NCBI GenBank assembly: GCA_913062595.1
Contig: CAJXWT010000008.1
Coordinates: 1 to 44,737 of the forward strand
From: an uncultured Fidelibacterota bacterium
GTDB lineage: Bacteria > Fidelibacterota > Marinisomatia > Marinisomatales > TCS55
DNA: 44,737 bases
Direction of reading: 5' to 3'
Below the pieces are notes generated by a model, which ran no database searches, was not told where the DNA came from, and saw only the letters and a program-made list of their open reading frames with translations. Both the position numbers and the translations under genes were made by a program. Below, in pieces: positions 17,824-28,101 of the stretch (the stretch's first letter is position 1; each line of letters opens with the position of its first letter).

Positions 17824-20800
17824 ATGATCAAAAAAGAAATATATAAATATGTGTCGTTTATTCTGGTGTTTTCTTTTTATTCCTGCCGGCCAGATATAAA
17901 ACAGGGGTCGGGTGTGTTGATTTTCTCAAAAACTGCGGGTTTTCGACACAAATCCATAAAAACAGGTGTTGAGGCAATTAGGTTGCTGGGACAAAAACAC
18001 GGATTTATGGTAAACCACACTGAAAATGCTAACGATTTCACCACCAAAGTTTTGGATAATTACAGGGCAGTAATTTTTCTCAATACAACAGGGGATATTC
18101 TCAATAATACCCAACAGGAGCACTTTGAACGTTATATCCAGGCTGGCGGAGGTTGGATCGGGATCCATTCCGCTGCAGATACCGAATACAAATGGCCTTG
18201 GTATGGAAAAATGGTTGGCGCATATTTTGATAGTCACCCAAAGATTCAGGAAGCTGAACTAATTGTGACAAATAAAACACATCCGGCGACTATCAAGCTT
18301 CCGGATCGTTGGCGAAGAAGGGATGAGTGGTATAATTATAAAAACCTCAGCCCGGATGTGAATATTTTGTTAAAGATTGATGAGTCTACTTACGAGGGTG
18401 GAACCAATGGAAAAAACCACCCCATGGCCTGGTACCATACATATGATGGAGGTCGCGCATTTTATACTGGCTCTGGGCATACAAAAGAAACCTACCGGGA
18501 AGAGTTGTTCTTGCAGCACCTTCATGCTGGAATTAAGTGGGTTATGGGCGGTGATGATTTAGATTACTCCAAAGCAAAGCCGGAAGAAAATCGGTTTGTA
18601 ATAACAGTTTTAGATCAAGAATTCGATGAACCTATGGAGTTGGATATTTTTAGTGATGGACGCATTATTTTCATCGAGCGCAAGGGCGCTATAAAAATTC
18701 ACTACCCCGCAGAACAAGCTACCAAAACTATAGCTACAATACCGGTTCATCACCAGCATGAAGATGGCCTGTTGGGGATTGCTCTTGATCCTGATTATGA
18801 CAAAAATAATTGGATATACCTTTTTTACTCGCCAATTGGCTCGGAGTCAAAACAACATGTATCCCGGTTCATGCTTCGCAATGAAATGCTAGATCTTTCA
18901 TCTGAAAAAGTTCTTTTAGAAATACCGGTACAGCGGACTGAGTGCTGTCATTCTGGTGGGTCGCTGGAGTTTGATTCCCAAGAAAACCTTTATATATCAG
19001 TGGGGGATAATACAAATCCGTTCGCTTCCGATGGCTACGCGCCAATCGATGAACGATCGGATAGGGCTGCGTGGGATGCGCGGCGGTCATCATCAAACCC
19101 AAATGATCTACGGGGTAAGATCTTACGGATCCGGCCAAGGCCCGATGGAACCTACAGTATACCTAATGGTAATCTTTTTCCTCCGGGCACAGCAGGTACT
19201 CGGCCTGAAATATATACAATGGGGTGTCGTAATCCATTTCGAATTCACATTGATTGGCATACTGAATTTTTATATTGGGGGGATATTGGCCCTGATGCTG
19301 GTGAAGATAGACTAGCGCGCGGTCCCAAAGGATATGATGAGGTCAATCAGGCTCGTGAACCGGGCAACTTTGGCTGGCCACTTTTTGTGGGGGATAATAA
19401 ACCATATAACCGATTCCTTTTTGCAAATAGTGTGGCCAGTAAAAAATATAACCCCTCAGCGCCCATTAATGATTCACCCCATAACACAGGATTAAAAGAT
19501 CTACCTGTGGCACAACCAGCTTTTATCTGGTATCCATATGTGGAATCACCGGATTTTCCTCTGTTGGGAGTAGGTGGTCGCAACGCCATGGCCGGGTTAG
19601 TTTATTATTTTGATGACTATAAAAACACTAGAAACAACTTTCCGAAATATTATGACAAAAAACTATTCATTTATGATTGGATGCGTGGCTGGATCATGGC
19701 TGTGAAAATGAATGCTACTGGTGATTTTTTAACATTAGAGCCCTTTCTGCCTGGTGAAAAATTTCATAATCCCATCGATATGATCATGTGGAAAGATGGT
19801 GCGTTATATGTATTGGAATATGGAACCACGTGGTATACCAAGAATAGGGACGCTCGCTTGCTCCGTATTCATTATGAGTCTGGTAATCGGGCGCCCCGGG
19901 CCAACATATACGCTGACAAAACTGTGGGTGGGGTGCCGCACGCTGTACAATTTTCAGCTGCTGGATCAATAGATTTAGATAAAGATAATTTGGTATATAA
20001 CTGGTCGTTTACAAATGACAGTGTCCAATCACATAATATTAATCCTCAGTATGTATTTAATGAACCCGGTATTTACAACATTTCGCTGACAGTAAAAGAT
20101 GATCACGGAAATATTGGTGTTGCCAAAAAGGAAATTCTTGTTGGCAACGAAAACCCTATTGTGGAATGGAATATTGTTGGGAATAGTTCTTTTTACTGGA
20201 ACGACACGCCATTTCAATATTCTGTAGTTGTTAGTGATGCTGAAGATGATAAAATAAAGGATCGCGATATTGTTGTAACTATTGATTACTTGTCAGAAGG
20301 TTTTGACTTGACCCAGATACAAACGAACCACAAAAATATTCAGCATAAACTACAATACTTTACCGGCCTAGATCTAATAAAGGATGCAGATTGCCGTAAA
20401 TGTCACTCGATTAAAAAAAATTCTGCCGGACCTAAATATTTTGATATTGCCGCACGCTATAAAGAACAAGAAAATGCTGTAGAACTATTAGCGAAAAGGA
20501 TCATTAATGGCAGTGGCGGAGTGTGGGGAAAAACAAGTATGGCGGCCCATCCCCAATATAATTTGGATGAAGCAGGAGAAATGGTAAAATATATTCTTTC
20601 TCTGGGGGATCCGCCCGTCGCGAAACGCTACCCGGTAAAAGGCGGTTATACTCCTGTAGACCATGCCGGAGACAACAATCCTGGAAAATATATCCTAATA
20701 GCCAGTTATACGGATAGGGGTGCAAACGGTTTGCCCCCGGCAAGGACTGAATCTTTAATAATATTATCACCACCAATAATGGAGTTTGAAAATTTTTCGG

Positions 20801-21222
20801 AGGCCAGTTCTAAAATAAACACTTTTCTAGTACCAAATAAATATCTTGAGACGATGGGGCTTTCTGGTAATGTAAAATTTGTATTGGGTATGAAAAATAA
20901 TTCTTACATCAAATTTGATGCGATTGATTTCACTGGGATTACATCATTAGAATGTGGTTTGGGTGCTGGATTTGGCATGCATTTTGGTGGCAATATGATT
21001 ATACAATTAGATAGTATTAATAGTAATATGATCGGGCAAACAAGTATCACTGTCCCTGAATCAGAGTTTTTATCAGGATATCAAATCGTGACAATACCAT
21101 TAATAAAGTCTGAAGGAATACATGATCTTTATTTTACATTCGCCAACACAGAGTATTCGGAAGAAGACGTTGGGTTTTTGGATTTCATGAAATTCAGAAT
21201 TGACAAACCTAACCTACCGTGA
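17824..21222 (+). CDS. Secreted lipoprotein: ThuA + PQQ sugar-dehydrogenase propeller + PKD + cytochrome c
   Basis: The product is 1132 residues. A lipoprotein signal ends in FSFYSC (Cys21). Residues ~30-240 are ThuA-like (FSKTAGFRHKSIKTGVEAI; GGGWIGIHSAADTEYKWPWY). Residues ~255-690 are a soluble glucose/sorbosone-dehydrogenase propeller (EDGLLGIALDPDYDKNNW; RNPFRIHIDW; NFGWPLFVGDN). Residues ~700-775 are a PKD domain (YVFNEPGIYNISLTVKDDHG). A single-heme cytochrome c follows, with CRKCH at 857-861 and a likely Met906 ligand. The last ~150 residues look like a CBM6-type beta sandwich. It would oxidise a sugar or alditol in the periplasm and pass electrons to its own heme; the substrate is unknown. 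It lies 3 bases after purN and 58 before purH, an unexpected place for a secreted dehydrogenase. Confidence 0.9.
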   Translation: MIKKEIYKYVSFILVFSFYSCRPDIKQGSGVLIFSKTAGFRHKSIKTGVEAIRLLGQKHGFMVNHTENANDFTTKVLDNYRAVIFLNTTGDILNNTQQEHFERYIQAGGGWIGIHSAADTEYKWPWYGKMVGAYFDSHPKIQEAELIVTNKTHPATIKLPDRWRRRDEWYNYKNLSPDVNILLKIDESTYEGGTNGKNHPMAWYHTYDGGRAFYTGSGHTKETYREELFLQHLHAGIKWVMGGDDLDYSKAKPEENRFVITVLDQEFDEPMELDIFSDGRIIFIERKGAIKIHYPAEQATKTIATIPVHHQHEDGLLGIALDPDYDKNNWIYLFYSPIGSESKQHVSRFMLRNEMLDLSSEKVLLEIPVQRTECCHSGGSLEFDSQENLYISVGDNTNPFASDGYAPIDERSDRAAWDARRSSSNPNDLRGKILRIRPRPDGTYSIPNGNLFPPGTAGTRPEIYTMGCRNPFRIHIDWHTEFLYWGDIGPDAGEDRLARGPKGYDEVNQAREPGNFGWPLFVGDNKPYNRFLFANSVASKKYNPSAPINDSPHNTGLKDLPVAQPAFIWYPYVESPDFPLLGVGGRNAMAGLVYYFDDYKNTRNNFPKYYDKKLFIYDWMRGWIMAVKMNATGDFLTLEPFLPGEKFHNPIDMIMWKDGALYVLEYGTTWYTKNRDARLLRIHYESGNRAPRANIYADKTVGGVPHAVQFSAAGSIDLDKDNLVYNWSFTNDSVQSHNINPQYVFNEPGIYNISLTVKDDHGNIGVAKKEILVGNENPIVEWNIVGNSSFYWNDTPFQYSVVVSDAEDDKIKDRDIVVTIDYLSEGFDLTQIQTNHKNIQHKLQYFTGLDLIKDADCRKCHSIKKNSAGPKYFDIAARYKEQENAVELLAKRIINGSGGVWGKTSMAAHPQYNLDEAGEMVKYILSLGDPPVAKRYPVKGGYTPVDHAGDNNPGKYILIASYTDRGANGLPPARTESLIILSPPIMEFENFSEASSKINTFLVPNKYLETMGLSGNVKFVLGMKNNSYIKFDAIDFTGITSLECGLGAGFGMHFGGNMIIQLDSINSNMIGQTSITVPESEFLSGYQIVTIPLIKSEGIHDLYFTFANTEYSEEDVGFLDFMKFRIDKPNLP

Positions 21223-21280
21223 ATATTGTCTCATTCATTGTAATAAATACTAAATTGAAACAACAGGTCGTCCGATCCAT

Positions 21281-22819
21281 TTGAATAAACAAAAAGTAAA
21301 GATCCAACGGGCCTTGTTATCTGTTTTTGATAAAACAGGAATCGTGGATCTGGCTGAATCGCTAAATCAGCATGGTGTTGAAATTATATCAACCGGTGGC
21401 ACAGCAAAAACATTGGGTGATGCTGGTTTACAAGTAACAGGTATAAGTACCTATACTGGATTCCCAGAAATAATGGATGGAAGAGTAAAAACAATTAACC
21501 CGCTGGTTGGAGGGGGCATTCTAGGTCTTCGGGATAAACACGCAGATGACGCAGAGGCCAACAACATCGGGTGGATTGATCTTGTAGTATGCAATCTTTA
21601 TCCGTTTTCTATGATGATCGCTCGGGCTGACTGTGATTTGATGACGGTGATGGACAGTGTGGATATTGGCGGGCCAACAATGATTCGTAGTGCCGCTAAA
21701 AACGCGGGTTGGGTCACTGTAATCGTCGATCCATATGACTACCAAAATATAATCGATGAGCTAAGTGAGTTTGTGGAAATCAGTTTTGAAACACGTAAAA
21801 AGTTATCTGTGAAGGCATTTGGACATACTGCACAATATGATACTATTATTCATAATTACTTGAAAGATGAGAAATTATCGGATGACCTTTCTTTAACCTA
21901 CAACAAGCACTCTGCAATGCGTTATGGCGAAAACCCCCACCAATCAGCAGCGGCCTATCAGGATCCTACCGACCGTTCAAAAAATATCCTGAACGCAAAA
22001 ATTCACCAGGGTAAGCAGCTTTCATACAATAATATCATGGACGCAGATGCAGCCTTGAGCTGTCTCAAGGAATTTGACCAAACAGCCTGTGTTATTGTAA
22101 AGCATGCCAACCCTTGCGGCGTGGCGATTGGTGACGAATTGACTGATGTTTATACCCGGGCTTTCAACACCGATAGTCTTTCTGCCTTCGGTGGTATTAT
22201 TGCTTTAAACAGGACCTGTACTGTTGCTGTGGCGGAAGCTATAAGTAGTGTGTTTATTGAAATTGTTTTAGCGCCTTCATTTGAAGACAAAGCTTTATCT
22301 ATTCTATTAAAAAAGAAAAATTTACGGGTTTTGGAGGTGGGTGAGGTCACTGCGCGGGAAAATAAATTGGAAGTTCGCAATATAGATGGTGGTGTTCTTG
22401 TGCAAGATATAGACACCAGTGTATTGACCATAGATGAATTAAGAACTGTAACCAAAGCTTTTCCTTCAGACAGTGAAATGAAAACGATGCTTTTTGGCTG
22501 GAAGGTATTAAAACACGTGAAGTCAAACGCAATATTATTGGCGAAGGATAACGAAACTATTGGTATAGGCGCTGGACAGGCAAGTCGCGTGGATGCAGTA
22601 AATATTGCTTTGAAAAAATCTGGTAAAAGACTAGATAATAGTATTCTATGTTCTGATGCGTTTTTCCCGTTCCGCGATAGCATCGATAAAATTGCCAATA
22701 CCGGCATCAGGGCCGTAATTCAACCGGGTGGATCTATTCGTGATCAAGAAGTGATTACTGCCTGCGATGAGCATGACATCATAATGGTATTTACAGGCAG
22801 ACGATGCTTCAAGCACTAA
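21281..22819 (+). CDS. purH: AICAR transformylase / IMP cyclohydrolase
   Basis: The product is 512 residues, bifunctional. The N-terminal IMP cyclohydrolase has ALLSVFDKTGIVDLAESL, STGGTAKTLGDAG and NLYPF. The C-terminal AICAR transformylase has MRYGENPHQSAA, KHANPCGVA (from Lys274) and a C-terminal GGSIRDQEVITACDEHDI. It completes IMP. A TTG start at 21281 gives the family N-terminus and no ATG fits; the ribosome site is weak. It is the last gene of the plus-strand cluster and faces the next gene tail to tail, 15 bases apart, with no obvious terminator. Confidence 0.96.
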   Translation: MNKQKVKIQRALLSVFDKTGIVDLAESLNQHGVEIISTGGTAKTLGDAGLQVTGISTYTGFPEIMDGRVKTINPLVGGGILGLRDKHADDAEANNIGWIDLVVCNLYPFSMMIARADCDLMTVMDSVDIGGPTMIRSAAKNAGWVTVIVDPYDYQNIIDELSEFVEISFETRKKLSVKAFGHTAQYDTIIHNYLKDEKLSDDLSLTYNKHSAMRYGENPHQSAAAYQDPTDRSKNILNAKIHQGKQLSYNNIMDADAALSCLKEFDQTACVIVKHANPCGVAIGDELTDVYTRAFNTDSLSAFGGIIALNRTCTVAVAEAISSVFIEIVLAPSFEDKALSILLKKKNLRVLEVGEVTARENKLEVRNIDGGVLVQDIDTSVLTIDELRTVTKAFPSDSEMKTMLFGWKVLKHVKSNAILLAKDNETIGIGAGQASRVDAVNIALKKSGKRLDNSILCSDAFFPFRDSIDKIANTGIRAVIQPGGSIRDQEVITACDEHDIIMVFTGRRCFKH

Positions 22820-22834
22820 ATTGTATGTGAAAAA

Positions 22835-23731
22835 TCATTCTATTAATTCATAGCTGACAAACGCTATGCGTTGACTGTCTGGCGACCAGGATGGTACATT
22901 AATAGTGCCTTGACCGCCAAATAATTCCGTTAGCACGAGCAGTTCTCCTCCGTCTGTATTCATCATCCGCAGCATAACTTGTTTAAATGGCGGGTGCGCA
23001 CCTGGGTCCACTTCATCAATATAACTTAAAAATACAACCCATTTTCCATCCGGTGACGGGTGAGGAAACCAATCGTTATATTTGTCAAACGTAATTTGCT
23101 GCTGATTGGACCCATTGGCGTCCATACGCCAGATCTTCATTGTCCCGGTCCGGACCGAGTTAAAATAAATATAATTGCCATCAGGTGAATAATCTGGGCC
23201 ATCATCAAGACCGGGTGTATTGGTCAGGCGTTTTTCTTTACCTCCTTTAATGGAAATAGTATATACGTCATAATTATTATTTCTTGCGGCACAATAGGCA
23301 AGCGTTTTACCGTCTGGGGACCAACCGTGCCAGTAAGAAGGTCCCTTTTCTGTAATAAGTCTAGGTGTACCACCATTAATCGGTAATGTATAAATTAGGG
23401 ATTTTCCAGACATATTATTGGAATGGCTTATCACCAATTTATCTCCCTGGGGTGAAATTCCATGATCGTTATTACATCGATCAGCGAAATCAGTATCAAT
23501 TAACTGTGGTGCTGATGACTTCAAAGGCAGCTTATACAGGCTGCCTTTCTGATTAAAGATAAAATATTTACCGTCCAAACTCCAATTTGGTGCTTCAAAA
23601 TGTTCTGCTCCTTTGTAGACAATTTTTCTAGATCGAGATTTTATATCAATCGTTTCGAGCTTACTGATTACCTTATTTTCCTGCGCATTCATAGTTACGA
23701 AAAATAGTGCTAATAATACTTTACGAATCAT
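22835..23731 (-). CDS. Exported TolB-like beta-propeller protein
   Basis: The product is 298 residues. The signal peptide [20 protein letters not shown] has a likely cleavage after NA. The rest is five to six PD40/WD40-like blades marked by [30 protein letters not shown] and [10 protein letters not shown]. The family includes TolB and secreted peptidase propellers; no catalytic domain is attached. It is the last gene of a four-gene minus-strand unit and starts 3 bases after the oxidoreductase. The partner or ligand is unknown. Confidence 0.85.
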   Translation of the reverse strand: MIRKVLLALFFVTMNAQENKVISKLETIDIKSRSRKIVYKGAEHFEAPNWSLDGKYFIFNQKGSLYKLPLKSSAPQLIDTDFADRCNNDHGISPQGDKLVISHSNNMSGKSLIYTLPINGGTPRLITEKGPSYWHGWSPDGKTLAYCAARNNNYDVYTISIKGGKEKRLTNTPGLDDGPDYSPDGNYIYFNSVRTGTMKIWRMDANGSNQQQITFDKYNDWFPHPSPDGKWVVFLSYIDEVDPGAHPPFKQVMLRMMNTDGGELLVLTELFGGQGTINVPSWSPDSQRIAFVSYELIE

Positions 23732-23734
23732 TAT

Positions 23735-24721
23735 TTAATTTTCATTTGGATACCTGAGACCCCACTGTTTCCGTAAATCATCCATAACCTGCATAATTGC
23801 TACTGTTTCATCAAGTGAACATATCATGCTTTCAGTTTTTCCACCAAGCAAACACTGCTGAACTTCCCTAGCCTCATACAGATAACCGAAACCATCAAAA
23901 ATTTCGTCTACCTGTTGTGGTTTTTTGCCGTTCAGGATAATCTGATATTGCTGTGGATGATAAAAGTCATCTATCACAATTCTACCCTTGTCCCCATATA
24001 TTCTTGCCTGATGCGGTGTGGGCAGTGCAACTGCCGCGCTCAACAGGGCTTGCCGGCCCTCCGAATATAAAAGATTATAGGTCGAAAGTTGATCCACTCC
24101 TTGATTTGTAAATTGGGCATAACCACTAATTCTTTCCGGGTGGGATCCAAATACAATATTTGCAAAATTTATGGTATAAATACCCAGGTCTAGCAGCGCA
24201 CCGGCAGCGAGTTTATTTTCATAAAATCTTGAACCAGCTTCTTGCGGTTTTGTTATACCAAAATCTGCCTGAACCAACTGTGGGGTTCCTATGATACCAC
24301 TATCCAGGTCTTTTTTCAAACGAATGACCGCAGGCAAAAAACGGGTCCACATCGCTTCCATCAGAAATATGTCCTTTTCTCTGGAGAGCTCTACCAGTTT
24401 TCGTGCTTCTTGAGCATTAACACATATGGGTTTTTCACACAAAACAGCTTTGTTGGCGGCTAAGCAAAGTGCAGCATGCTCGTAATGAAAATTATGTGTT
24501 GTGGCCACGTAAATAACGTCCAGATCTGGGTTATTAACCAAAGTAGTGTAGTTACTATATGCTCTTTCTACAGTATGTTTTTTGGCAAAATTCTGAGCAC
24601 GATCGAGGTCCTGAGCTGCTACAGCACGCAACACCGATCCTGAAACCGTTTGTAAGTCGGTTGCAAACTTATTGGCAATATTGCCACACCCTAAAATGCC
24701 CCAATTAATTATTTTATCCAT
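23735..24721 (-). CDS. Gfo/Idh/MocA family oxidoreductase
   Basis: The product is 328 residues from ATG 24721. The Rossmann loop is NWGILGCGNIANKF. The family lysine is in LCEKP (Glu96-Lys97-Pro98). FLMEAMWTRFLPA resembles the dihydrodiol-dehydrogenase branch, which reduces or oxidises sugars and diols with NADP(H). The exact substrate cannot be called. A start 17 codons upstream (24772) is open but lies inside the GDPD gene and adds non-family residues. The chosen start follows the GDPD stop by 7 bases. Confidence 0.87.
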   Translation of the reverse strand: MDKIINWGILGCGNIANKFATDLQTVSGSVLRAVAAQDLDRAQNFAKKHTVERAYSNYTTLVNNPDLDVIYVATTHNFHYEHAALCLAANKAVLCEKPICVNAQEARKLVELSREKDIFLMEAMWTRFLPAVIRLKKDLDSGIIGTPQLVQADFGITKPQEAGSRFYENKLAAGALLDLGIYTINFANIVFGSHPERISGYAQFTNQGVDQLSTYNLLYSEGRQALLSAAVALPTPHQARIYGDKGRIVIDDFYHPQQYQIILNGKKPQQVDEIFDGFGYLYEAREVQQCLLGGKTESMICSLDETVAIMQVMDDLRKQWGLRYPNEN

Positions 24722-24728
24722 AATATTT

Positions 24729-25526
24729 CTACGTTGGTAAAAGTTCTGTCCGGTCAGTAATAATACCATCAACTTTTAAATCTATCAGCCAATCTATGGC
24801 TGGCTTGGTATTCACTGTCCAGATGTTTAAGGCAAAACCCCGCTGTTTAGCAAATTTGACTAGATTTTCTGAAACAAGTTCAGCTGTGATGTGCAAGCAG
24901 TCAGGATGAGCAACGTTGATCATGAAAAAATAATCCAGATTATTATATAAAAAACCGGTCCGTACGTGCGGGTTTATCCATTTTACATACCAAATAACAA
25001 GGGGATTAAAACTTGATATTATTGTTCTGTTTATGAAATCTTCCCCTTTGATCAATTCGACTACATCGCGGACCGCCGATATATCATCAAATGATCGAGA
25101 TTTAATTTCAATATTTAATCTTACATGTTTTGGTACTATCTTAAGCACATTCTCTAATCTTGGCAGCCCTTCTTTTTTAGAATTCCAATTTAGAGCGGTG
25201 TTAGCATCTTTTATTTCATTGTAAGACATTTCATCAATATAACCATTAGAATCTGTTTTCCACTCTAAATCAAAATTATGGGAGCACAATAATACACCAT
25301 CAGATGTACGAACCACGTCAATCTCAAGCGCCGGCATGCCGTTCTTCACGGCTTGGGTGAATGCTGATATGGTGTTTTCGGGGGCGGTGCTTGAAGCGCC
25401 GCGATGGGCAAACCACAACGGTCTATTTCCATTGTAAAATAAGGACATGTCGCGCGGTTTCCACAAATATAGATGGTTTAACACAATACCAATAAACAGA
25501 AAAAATACAAGTAAAAATAGAATCAT
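24729..25526 (-). CDS. Membrane-anchored glycerophosphodiester phosphodiesterase family protein
   Basis: The product is 265 residues. An N-terminal hydrophobic helix (~1-20) is a membrane anchor or uncleaved signal. The GDPD TIM-barrel motifs follow: FAHRGASSTAPENT (His41, Glu50), LEIDVVRTSDGVLL (Glu68, Asp70), SHNFDL (His83) and, at the end, IWTVNTKPAIDWL and DGIITDRTELL. The usual HD after the third strand is HN (His83-Asn84). It likely hydrolyses glycerophosphodiesters outside the cytoplasm. It overlaps the acylase stop by one base. Confidence 0.88.
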   Translation of the reverse strand: MILFLLVFFLFIGIVLNHLYLWKPRDMSLFYNGNRPLWFAHRGASSTAPENTISAFTQAVKNGMPALEIDVVRTSDGVLLCSHNFDLEWKTDSNGYIDEMSYNEIKDANTALNWNSKKEGLPRLENVLKIVPKHVRLNIEIKSRSFDDISAVRDVVELIKGEDFINRTIISSFNPLVIWYVKWINPHVRTGFLYNNLDYFFMINVAHPDCLHITAELVSENLVKFAKQRGFALNIWTVNTKPAIDWLIDLKVDGIITDRTELLPT

Positions 25527-27943
25527 TAATTGGGTAATAACACCAGATGGTGGAATTGTTTATTATTGCGAATGAAATCTTCATCAAACCAGGTGGTTCT
25601 ATATTTCCCCGCATTGTAAAGTGCTGCTTGATCATCATAATGGGGACTGTTTGGCTGTCCCGATTGTCCAGTGGGGATAACAAACTGTGTGTTATTCATG
25701 TTCTTTAGATCAACAATTCGCCTAAAACTTGCGCCAACACTTTGATCGAAAGCCTGTAAAACCTCATATTCACCTTTATTAACGGTCATTGAGGATCCTC
25801 CTGCCTTGAATGAACCAACGTTAAAACCAAACAATTTATCAAAAATATTTATTTTCCCAAGCGGGTGAGGATGCGTTAAGGTATGAACCGCTCCCCAAGA
25901 CCAGACAGCGGGGTTGATGCCCACTTCTCGCTCAATACGTTTGACAGCATTGCTAAATGATTTAGTGACAATATCAGTACGTGTTTCAATATAGCCCGGT
26001 GTCGTGACATCGTCGATCCAGCTTGACTGGCCTTCTGCAAGTACCCAATGAATATTGCGGTAAGGTAACATGGAAAAATGTACTAAGGCGTCAAAAGCTT
26101 TATCATCGATCATTGCCAGCTCATCTTCATAAATATTGTGTAATAATTCATCTAAAACTGTGTGAAAAATAAGAGCAGCTGCCGATTCTTTATCTTCGAT
26201 ATAATCCCATTCATTCAAAATATTTAGGGCTGTTTTTTCGTTCCCATTAAGGTCCTGCGGTAGCCATTGTATAATGTTTGGCACCACTTCTCTAGCAAAG
26301 GGAGAAAGCCAATCGTTCTGCAGTATTTTCATGTCTTCCACAGTTAATTTTTCTTTGGAGTTCAACCATTCTTCAATCCGTTCTATTCTGCTTGGTTCGG
26401 CCCATTGATTTGATATATAATATGGATAATCATCATCTACTATCTTATTGTTTGCTGTGGCGATGTACCCCTTATCAGGATTGTATAGAAACGGCATTTC
26501 TTCAAACGGTATAAATCCTTGCCAATCATAGGATGGATCCCATCCGGGCCGGGGCAATAAACTGCCACCGTCCTTGCGAATTGGAATTAGCGCTGCTGCA
26601 CGCCAGCCTATATTACCTGCGGTATCAGCAAAAATAATGTTTTGACCCGGTACTGAGAATTTTTTTACAACTTCAGTGAAACCGTCCCAGTCATTTACTA
26701 ATCCAATTTTTATTAAAGTGCTGATCTCTTCTGTGATTTGGTTTCCGGTCCAAGCCATCGAAACAACTTTTCGTTCGTTTTTTAGTAGTGGGTGAACGTC
26801 GCTAATGACAGGTCCATGGTGTGTTTCCCGAATCACTATGGTTGTGTCGCCACCGTTCTTACGTGGAATCACTTCCTCTCTGACAACCATATCTAACCAG
26901 TTGTCCCCATGGCGATACTTGTTTGGATCATTTGGATGAATTTTCTCGATAAAAAAATCGATATCGTCTGCCATAATATTAGTAAAACCCCAAGTCATAG
27001 CTGCGTTCTGTCCAAGAACCGGTAGGGGAAATCCGGCTAAAAAGGCGCCACTGACATCGAAACGTCCGCCTTTTAAATGCATTTCATACCATTTGGCGGG
27101 CTGGGTAAATTTTAAGTGGGGATCGTTGGCAAGTATTGGTTTTCCTGTTTCTGAGCGAGTACCTGAAATTACCCAGCTATTGGAACCAATGCTGGTTCCG
27201 TTTGTACCTGTAAGATCACGTATATTGTATTCCAGGTCCCAAAGTGTAGAAAATAATAAATCCGCATGGGGATAGTTTATAGCTTCAGTTATGGTGGGGC
27301 GAAAGGGTTCGTATAGCGGGAACAGCTCATTAAGTTTCTCGAGGCCGAAATATTGTACCAGAGCACCGAATAGTATTTCAGGTTTCCAGGATTGCTGTAA
27401 ATCGTGGGCCATTAATTTACCATAGGCAATCACGTCCGTTGGTTTCCAGCGAACGGGTGCGGATCTTAATAATTTAAATTCAACCGGGTACTTTCCATCT
27501 AACTCATCGATCCTGGCATTAATCCCAGCACAAAGTCTTTCCAGGATTTCCATAATATCGTCGTCAATTTGTTCAGCTATATGTCCCGCGATTTTTGGGA
27601 TACCCCATGTTCGCAAATAGACATCCTCTTTAATAAATTTATCACCAAAAAGTTTTCCAAGATTACCCCGGCTTGCCGAAGCAACTAAAGACATTTGAAA
27701 AAGACGATCGCGAGCAGATATATATCCGGCTGCAAAAAACAAATCTGATTCATTTTCAGCAAAAACATGCGGCACGCCATAGGGGTCAGTATATATATGA
27801 ACGGGTGTTGAAAGACCGGGTAGGGTTTTTTCACCGCTGTACTGGGGAATGGGGTGATGCAGGTAAATCCTTAGCGCAATAATAGCAAGGACAAGAACAC
27901 TAACAAAATACCTACCTAAAATCTTCTTTTTAGAACCAGACAC
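25526..27943 (-). CDS. Penicillin-acylase family Ntn-hydrolase, membrane anchored
   Basis: The product is 805 residues. Residues ~10-28 are a hydrophobic signal or anchor. The alpha-chain start has VHIYTDPYGVPHVFAENESD and AARDR-like ISARDRLFQM. The autocatalytic cut is predicted before Ser254 (IGSNSWVISGT), followed by ANDPHL and LPVLGQNAAMTWGFTN. The beta-chain oxyanion Asn is in YIATANNKIVDDDYPY. Family members cleave amides such as acyl-homoserine lactones, penicillins or N-acyl amino acids; the substrate is unknown. It is the first gene of the minus-strand unit and diverges from the START-like gene across 158 bases in which I see no clear promoter. Confidence 0.93.
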   Translation of the reverse strand: MSGSKKKILGRYFVSVLVLAIIALRIYLHHPIPQYSGEKTLPGLSTPVHIYTDPYGVPHVFAENESDLFFAAGYISARDRLFQMSLVASASRGNLGKLFGDKFIKEDVYLRTWGIPKIAGHIAEQIDDDIMEILERLCAGINARIDELDGKYPVEFKLLRSAPVRWKPTDVIAYGKLMAHDLQQSWKPEILFGALVQYFGLEKLNELFPLYEPFRPTITEAINYPHADLLFSTLWDLEYNIRDLTGTNGTSIGSNSWVISGTRSETGKPILANDPHLKFTQPAKWYEMHLKGGRFDVSGAFLAGFPLPVLGQNAAMTWGFTNIMADDIDFFIEKIHPNDPNKYRHGDNWLDMVVREEVIPRKNGGDTTIVIRETHHGPVISDVHPLLKNERKVVSMAWTGNQITEEISTLIKIGLVNDWDGFTEVVKKFSVPGQNIIFADTAGNIGWRAAALIPIRKDGGSLLPRPGWDPSYDWQGFIPFEEMPFLYNPDKGYIATANNKIVDDDYPYYISNQWAEPSRIERIEEWLNSKEKLTVEDMKILQNDWLSPFAREVVPNIIQWLPQDLNGNEKTALNILNEWDYIEDKESAAALIFHTVLDELLHNIYEDELAMIDDKAFDALVHFSMLPYRNIHWVLAEGQSSWIDDVTTPGYIETRTDIVTKSFSNAVKRIEREVGINPAVWSWGAVHTLTHPHPLGKINIFDKLFGFNVGSFKAGGSSMTVNKGEYEVLQAFDQSVGASFRRIVDLKNMNNTQFVIPTGQSGQPNSPHYDDQAALYNAGKYRTTWFDEDFIRNNKQFHHLVLLPN

Positions 27944-28101
27944 GCTGTACTTTAAATTAGAAAATTATTGTATTGATCTATTTTAGGTTAGTTTCCAGAT
28001 GGAGACAAGATTATTAAGAAAATAATTTACGATAAGCAGAGTGTGGTTGTTCCAATATTCAGGTATAAACCGTAAAATCCTGCCTATCAAAATAAACTAA
28101 A

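Noticed and set aside
22150-22707. Open frame of 185 codons on the minus strand
   Set aside because: It is antisense to purH, which has clear family motifs. There is no recognisable domain and no ribosome site.
22820-22834. Bidirectional terminator between purH and the TolB-like gene
   Set aside because: The 15-base gap has no stem-loop or T-run that I can support.
24722-24772. Longer N-terminus for the Gfo/Idh/MocA gene
   Set aside because: It would run into the GDPD gene and place extra residues before the Rossmann loop that normally starts at once.
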